Source: Sva-07 sp963715285 (GTDB taxonomy: Bacteria > Actinomycetota > Acidimicrobiia > Acidimicrobiales > Ilumatobacteraceae). From it: a stretch of DNA of 64,000 nucleotides. The number at the start of each line of letters is the position of its first letter. Position 1 is the stretch's first letter. The translations under genes and the position numbers were made by a program. The stretch covers positions 1 through 64,000 of the forward strand of contig CAVQRU010000008.1 of assembly GCA_963715285.1 (NCBI GenBank), written 5' to 3'. This document shows positions 60,108-64,000 of the stretch, piece after piece. The notes under the pieces were generated by a model, which did not search any database, was not told the DNA's origin, and saw only the letters and a list, made by a program, of their open reading frames with translations.

Positions 60108-61580
60108 TCACGGCCCCGCGATCGTGGTCACCCCGGTGGGCGCTCCGGCGTCGATCGCGGTGGCGACCGTGGTCGGTGGCACCGTGGTCGGTGGCACGGT
60201 CGTCGTGGTCGTCGTCGTCGTGGTGGTGGTCGTCGTCGTGACACCGTCGCGGATGAACTCTGCTGCCGCATCGGCGGAGTCGAACGTCGGCTCGGAGTCG
60301 ATCTCTGCCGCCACGTCGGGTTCGAGGTCGTCGCGGGTCGGGCCAGCGGAGCTCTCGGCGGTCGGCTCGATCCAGAGCACGCCGCCGGGACGTCCCTGGT
60401 AGATGATCGCCTGATCGTCGTCGTCGAACGCCACGAAGTACCCGCTGCGGGCCCAGACCGACATGACGACGACGACCACGACGATCGCCGCCGCGACGGC
60501 GAAGCCGATCGCCACTCGCTTGAGGTTGGTGTGTCGCCGGGCTGCGGCCTGCTCGCCGGGGGTGTTCGGAGTGTCGAGTCCGGGTCGGCCGTCCGCGTCG
60601 ACCGGTGGCGCGGCCGGGTCGGCATCGAGTTCGAGTGTGCCCGCTGGGGTCGGGTCGGCGGCACCGTCGGCCCACAGGGGGACGACGTCGAGTTCCATGG
60701 TGGGATCGGGCGGATCGTCACCGTCGAGGACGTCGAGGACGATGACGGTGATGTTGTCGCGTCCGCCGGCGGCGTTCGCCAACTGCACGAGGAGGTCGGC
60801 CGCGTCCTGAGGGTCGGACTCGTTCACGAGTGTCGAAGCGATGTCGTCGTCGTCGACCTCGTCGACCAGGCCGTCGCTGCACAGCACGAAACGGTCGCCC
60901 TTGATGAGCGGCAGCGTCCACCAGTCGACGCGGACATCGGGCTCGATGCCGAGCGCGCGGGTGATGATGTTGCGCCGCGGATGGTTGCGGGCCTCGGCCT
61001 CGGTGATGTGCCCGGTCGAGACCAACTCCTGTACGTAGCTGTGGTCGACGGTCACTCGGCGCAGACGTCCGTGGCGGAACAGGTAGGTGCGCGAGTCGCC
61101 GACGTTGGCGAGGACGAGGGCTTCGCTCGGCTCGGCCGGCACGATCGGCGTCACGTCGCCGGGCAGATCGCCGGGCCGATCGCCGGGCTGATCGCCGGCG
61201 CTGGCGCTGTCGGGCGCGGGTGGCCCGTCGTTGATGTCGATGTTGGGTTCCGCGCGTCCGGCGTGGTGGTCGGCGATCACGGCGATCGCGGTCACCGTCG
61301 TGCCCATGCCTGCCTGGCCGGGGTTGGCGATCGCGGCCCGGAAGATGTCGCCGTTCGCCGTACGGATCGCGGACACGACCCCGTCCGCCGACGGCAGGTC
61401 GTCGCCCTCGAGGAGTTCGGCGATCCGTTCCACGGCGAGCTGGCTCGCCACTTCGCCGGCCTCGTGGCCGCCCATCCCGTCAGCGACCACGAACACGCGG
61501 TGGGTGACGAGCAGGCTGTCCTCGTTGGCCGGGCGGAGTTGGCCGGTGTGCGTGGTGGCGCCGACGCGGAGATCGGCCAT
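60108..61580 (-). CDS. pstP: PstP-type PP2C protein phosphatase
   Basis: The 490-residue protein has the PP2C motifs RPANEDSLLVTHRVFVVAD, GMGGHEAGEVASQLAVE, ANVGDSRTYLFRHGRLRR, LCSDGLVDEVDDDD and GGRDNITVIVLDVLD. A helix (VAIGFAVAAAIVVVVVVMSV, about 350) leads to an extracellular domain that ends in a run of about 14 Thr and Val-Pro-Pro repeats. An unusual insertion of about 45 residues with repeated GDxPGD (encoded near 61150-61200) splits the catalytic domain before ANVGDS. It reverses PknB phosphorylation. Its ATG overlaps the fhaB stop (61580-61582). Confidence 0.94.
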   Translation of the reverse strand: MADLRVGATTHTGQLRPANEDSLLVTHRVFVVADGMGGHEAGEVASQLAVERIAELLEGDDLPSADGVVSAIRTANGDIFRAAIANPGQAGMGTTVTAIAVIADHHAGRAEPNIDINDGPPAPDSASAGDQPGDRPGDLPGDVTPIVPAEPSEALVLANVGDSRTYLFRHGRLRRVTVDHSYVQELVSTGHITEAEARNHPRRNIITRALGIEPDVRVDWWTLPLIKGDRFVLCSDGLVDEVDDDDIASTLVNESDPQDAADLLVQLANAAGGRDNITVIVLDVLDGDDPPDPTMELDVVPLWADGAADPTPAGTLELDADPAAPPVDADGRPGLDTPNTPGEQAAARRHTNLKRVAIGFAVAAAIVVVVVVMSVWARSGYFVAFDDDDQAIIYQGRPGGVLWIEPTAESSAGPTRDDLEPDVAAEIDSEPTFDSADAAAEFIRDGVTTTTTTTTTTTTTTVPPTTVPPTTVATAIDAGAPTGVTTIAGP

Positions 61581-62110
61581 CACTGGGCCTCGATCACGGT
61601 GGTGCCGACCTGGATTCGATCGCCGGGGTGGAGCAGTCTGGAGCCGACGAGTTTCGAGCCGTTGTGGAACGTGCCGTTGGTCGACCCGAGATCCTCCACC
61701 ATCGGCTGGCCCTCGTAGTCGTAGATGCGCAGATGGAGTTGTGAGACGTACGCGTCGTCGTCGATCGTGATCGTGCACCCCGGCTCACGGCCGAGCGTGA
61801 TGTCGCCGTCGAGTGCCACGGTCATGCCGCGTCGTACTTTCGGCTCCAGGATCACGAGCCGACTGGCGCGGCGCTTGGCCTGCTGCTTGGCGTGTTTGGA
61901 CTGTTTGCGACCGACCGGCGCCGGCGCGACGGGCCGGGGCGTGGGCGTGGTGGTGTGCGGCCGTCGCGGCGCTCCGCCCGGAGCACCGGCCATCGGCCGC
62001 CTCACCGGGGTGCGGACCTCGCTCCACACCGCCCAGAGCACGCGCGCGAAGAAGAGATAGAGCAGTCCCAGGAGGACGAACTTGAGAATGTTGAGGACTT
62101 GATCGGTCAT
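61580..62110 (-). CDS. fhaB: FhaB-type membrane-anchored FHA protein
   Basis: The 176-residue protein has an N-terminal helix (ILKFVLLGLLYLFFARVLWA), a Pro/basic linker (residues about 35-85) and a C-terminal FHA domain: ITLGREPGCTITIDDDAYVS, QLHLRIYDYEG and EDLGSTNGTFHNGSKLVG, with the Gly-Arg, Ser-x-x-His and Asn-Gly residues that read phosphothreonine. It probably recruits kinase targets to the wall machinery, as FhaB (FipA) does in mycobacteria. Translation is coupled to pstP by ATGA. Confidence 0.92.
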   Translation of the reverse strand: MTDQVLNILKFVLLGLLYLFFARVLWAVWSEVRTPVRRPMAGAPGGAPRRPHTTTPTPRPVAPAPVGRKQSKHAKQQAKRRASRLVILEPKVRRGMTVALDGDITLGREPGCTITIDDDAYVSQLHLRIYDYEGQPMVEDLGSTNGTFHNGSKLVGSRLLHPGDRIQVGTTVIEAQ

Positions 62111-62137
62111 GGGACGAGGAGCTCGTGCTCCGTGCGG

Positions 62138-62800
62138 TCAGGAGGCCTCGAACCGGATGTGCGTGGCGCCGACGCTGATGATGTCACCGTCGGAGAGGCG
62201 GTGCTCGCCGGTGATCTTGACACCGTTGACCATCGTGCCGTTGGTGGAGCCGAGATCGCTGACCACGAAGGCGGTGGCGCTCGGCCGGACCTGGGCGTGG
62301 CGGCGGCTGATGTTGCTGTCGTTGACCGACACGTCGCATTCGGGCAGACGGCCGATCGTGATCGCTTCGTCGTTGATGTAGACGCGTTGTCCCGATGGCA
62401 GGACCAGCGATCCCATGCCCGGCCCGGTGGTCGCCTGCTTGAGTTGGCTGACGATGCCGAATCGGCCGCTGCGCAGGTCGTTGTCGACGGTGAGCTCGAC
62501 CGTGACGGGGCCCATGAAGTGGTACCCCTCCTCCCGGGCGTACTCGCGAGCGGCCTCGGCGAGTTCGGCGACGAGGGCGTCCTCGATGTCACCGAATCCG
62601 GCGTGATCGGCAGCGTTGAGCATCACGGTGAAGTCGTTCGGGACGATGCGCCGGCCCTTGACGTCGACGGAGCGGTTGTCGTCCATCTCGCGCACGAGAC
62701 GACGGCCGAGTTCGATGGGACGGATTGACCCGCGGGAGCGACGAGAGAACACGCCATCGACCATACGCTCCAGACGGTGCTCCAGTGACTGCAATCCCAT
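62138..62800 (-). CDS. fhaA: FhaA-type protein with DUF3662 and FHA domains
   Basis: The 220-residue protein begins MGLQSLEHRLERMVDGVFSR and has the DUF3662 domain (about 1-110; IELGRRLVREMDDNRSVDVK) and a C-terminal FHA domain (ITIGRLPECDVSVNDSNISR, RHAQVRPSATAF, SDLGSTNGTMVNGVKITG). Mycobacterial FhaA is more than twice as long because of a central linker that is absent here. It is the first gene of the fhaA-fhaB-pstP-rodA-pbpA-pknB operon. No strong ribosome binding site precedes it, so the transcript may be leaderless. Confidence 0.93.
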   Translation of the reverse strand: MGLQSLEHRLERMVDGVFSRRSRGSIRPIELGRRLVREMDDNRSVDVKGRRIVPNDFTVMLNAADHAGFGDIEDALVAELAEAAREYAREEGYHFMGPVTVELTVDNDLRSGRFGIVSQLKQATTGPGMGSLVLPSGQRVYINDEAITIGRLPECDVSVNDSNISRRHAQVRPSATAFVVSDLGSTNGTMVNGVKITGEHRLSDGDIISVGATHIRFEAS

Positions 62801-62887
62801 AGGTGGAGTGCGAGGCTACTGCCCACCGTCGGGCCACCGTCGTCGCATCCCTCCGTGCGATCACGACGCGCCCCCTCCCCCCACAAC

Positions 62888-63000
62888 CGATGAGCGAGTC
62901 CCCCACAGTCTGGGCCTTGCCTCATCGCTCGGTGGTTTCTTCCCGCGTCCACCCAGTGCGATGAGCGACACCCCCGGATTCGGGGCGTTCGCTCATCGCG
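62888..63000. repeat. GATGAGCGA palindromic repeats, two adjacent copies
   Basis: Copy C at 62888-62928 (CGATGAGCGAGTCCCCC to GCCTCATCGC-like arm) and copy D at 62958-63000 (GCGATGAGCGACACCCCCGG to CGTTCGCTCATCGCG) lie 29 bases apart. In copy D the arms pair over 11 bp, with an inner CCCCG/CGGGG stem. They occupy the 258-base gap between fhaA and the tRNA-Leu gene, in which no gene is seen. They are the same family as 28394-28437 and 43719-43762. Confidence 0.83.
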
Positions 63001-63058
63001 TGGGGATTTCGGCGTGTGGGAACGATGCGAGGGTGCGCTAGCGTTCTGGGCTCCACTT

Positions 63059-63141
63059 GCGCGAGTGGCGGAATGGCAGACGCGCCAGCTTCAGGTGCTG
63101 GTGTCCGAAAGGGCGTGGGGGTTCAAGTCCCCCCTCGCGCA
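63059..63141 (+). tRNA. tRNA-Leu (anticodon CAG)
   Basis: The acceptor stem is GCGCGAG at 63059-63065 paired with CTCGCGC at 63134-63140 plus discriminator A. The anticodon stem CCAGC/GCTGG encloses TTCAGGT, giving anticodon CAG. A long variable arm (TGTCCGAAAGGGCGT) marks a class II tRNA, and the T arm is GGGGG-TTCAAGT-CCCCC. CCA is not encoded. A tRNA-Leu gene beside fhaA is also found in M. tuberculosis. Confidence 0.96.
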
Positions 63142-63148
63142 CGATGAG

Positions 63149-63167
63149 CCCCTTGCTGAGCAGGGGG
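63149..63167 (+). terminator. Hairpin after tRNA-Leu
   Basis: CCCCTTGC at 63149-63156 pairs with GCAGGGGG at 63160-63167 (one G-T pair) over a TGA loop, eight bases after the tRNA 3' end. GTTCGTTCG follows in place of a true T run. Confidence 0.6.
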
Positions 63168-63264
63168 TTCGTTCGCGTTCGGGCCGGTGCCGATCGGTCG
63201 ACCAGCGTGCCGCTGGTGCGGAATCGCTGGGGCCGAGTAGTCGATTGTTGACTAGTCTGCCCGG

Positions 63265-64000
63265 ATGCGTTCGCGGGTGATCGGGGCAGTGGCGGCGGTT
63301 GCCGGCTGTGCCGTGGCCGGCGTCTCGTGCGCAGGGGCGACGAGCTCGTCGGACGCAACGGTCACGGTGTTCGCAGCCGCGTCGCTCACCGAGGCCTTCG
63401 GTGAACTCGGCGACGCCTTCGACGCCGCGAACCCCGACACCGAACTCGTCGTCAGCTTCGCGTCGTCGTCCGACCTCGCCCGCCAGATCATCGAAGGTGC
63501 ACCCGCCGACGTCTTCGTGTCGGCTGACCTCGACAACATGGCCAAGGTCACCGATGCGGACGCGGCGATCGGCCGACCGGTCGTCTTCGCCACCAACCGT
63601 GCCGAGATCATCGTGGAGCCCGGCAATCCGCTCGAGATCGTCGAGGTCGCGGATCTTGCCGACCCGGATCTCGTCCTCGTCGTCTGTGCACCCGAGGTGC
63701 CGTGCGGGTCGTACGCCGAACAGGTCGTCTCGAACGCCGGCGTCACCGTGATCCCGGACTCGCTGGAGGAGAACGTCAAGGCCGTCGTCGCCAAGGTCAC
63801 CCTGGGGGAGGCGGACGCCGGGATCGTCTACGCGACCGACGTGCTCGCTGCGGGCGACGAGGCCACCGGTGTCGAGATCCCCGACGACGTCAACGTCGTC
63901 GCCGACTATCCGATCGTCGCGGTCTCCGACGACGCCGAGTCGGCGGCGTTCGTCGATTTCGTGCTCGGTCCCGCCGGCCAGACGATCCTCGCTCGTCACG
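63265..64000 (+). CDS. modA: Molybdate-type ABC substrate-binding protein ModA, 3' partial
   Basis: About 245 codons are visible from ATG 63265. The N-terminus (MRSRVIGAVAAVAGCAVAGV then SCAG) is a lipoprotein signal, with Cys22 or Cys15 as lipid site. The mature part has VFAAASLTEAFGELGDAFDA, VVSFASSSDLARQIIEGAPA, DVFVSADLDNMAKV and GEADAGIVYATDVLAAG, all typical of ModA. The last visible residues, FVLGPAGQTILARH, match the usual end of the family, so only a few residues are missing. A modBC pair is expected just outside the window. TAGTCT at 63253 before the start may be a -10 box of a leaderless transcript. Confidence 0.88.
   Translation, partial: MRSRVIGAVAAVAGCAVAGVSCAGATSSSDATVTVFAAASLTEAFGELGDAFDAANPDTELVVSFASSSDLARQIIEGAPADVFVSADLDNMAKVTDADAAIGRPVVFATNRAEIIVEPGNPLEIVEVADLADPDLVLVVCAPEVPCGSYAEQVVSNAGVTVIPDSLEENVKAVVAKVTLGEADAGIVYATDVLAAGDEATGVEIPDDVNVVADYPIVAVSDDAESAAFVDFVLGPAGQTILARH

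Overview
The window is a very GC-rich actinobacterial chromosome segment. Lineage markers are crgA beside trpG, an fhaA-fhaB-pstP-rodA-pbpA-pknB cluster running up to a tRNA-Leu gene (the layout seen near the origin of Mycobacterium tuberculosis), a Ddn-like F420-type oxidoreductase, and a DsbA protein resembling mycothiol-dependent nitroreductase. Thr/Pro-rich tails on secreted domains and the overall gene content suggest the class Acidimicrobiia, perhaps an Ilumatobacter relative. The class is an inference of moderate confidence; the phylum is much firmer.

Layout. 0-12 kb: a partial DUF1269 gene, a broken marR, small membrane proteins, three kinase-fold proteins in a row (a frameshifted UbiB/ABC1, DUF2252, and a kinase-like domain fused to a YbhN-type flippase), two PAP2 phosphatases, DUF389 and an orphan solute-binding lipoprotein. 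12-18 kb: a frameshifted S33 peptidase, a MacB-type ABC export pair, and a 27-codon gene that looks like an internally deleted copy of a gene 5 kb away. 18.7-23.3 kb: a dabB-dabA-PII-like operon for energy-coupled inorganic carbon uptake, with dabA out of frame at a 12-bp tandem repeat. 23-31 kb: bacterioferritin, a 2Fe-2S protein, a fatty-acid catabolic block (acyl-CoA dehydrogenase, MarR regulator, thiolase), DUF4097, a small cyclase and a nucleoside hydrolase. 31.9-32.3 kb: five tandem ~71-bp hairpin repeats. 32-46 kb: DsbA/VOC pair, a heterodimeric ABC exporter, glycosyltransferase, CGNR regulator, a SWEET-like protein, cold-shock protein, ArsR-MMPL pair, and a 935-residue cyclase/STAND ATPase. 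46-53 kb: rRNA methyltransferase, thioesterase, ferredoxin reductase, class III aminotransferase, MarR and acyl-CoA ligase. 53.8-63 kb: the cell-envelope and division cluster. The window ends inside modA.

How genes work together. Many neighbours share ATGA or GTGA start-stop overlaps and are probably translationally coupled: PAP2-PAP2, DUF389-lipoprotein, dabB-dabA-PII, DUF4097-cyclase, the two ABC halves, pstP-fhaB, DsbA-VOC, dioxygenase-small protein. The envelope cluster pairs a Ser/Thr kinase carrying PASTA repeats with its probable phosphatase, FHA readers, a SEDS glycosyltransferase and a class B penicillin-binding protein.

Noncoding sequence is unusually structured. There are two families of dispersed palindromes (one built on GATGAGCGA arms, one centred on GGGTCAGACCC), the hairpin array and several strong terminators. 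Four genes between 0.4 and 21 kb carry single-base frameshifts while none was seen beyond 23 kb. This may be a local sequence-quality problem or real decay.
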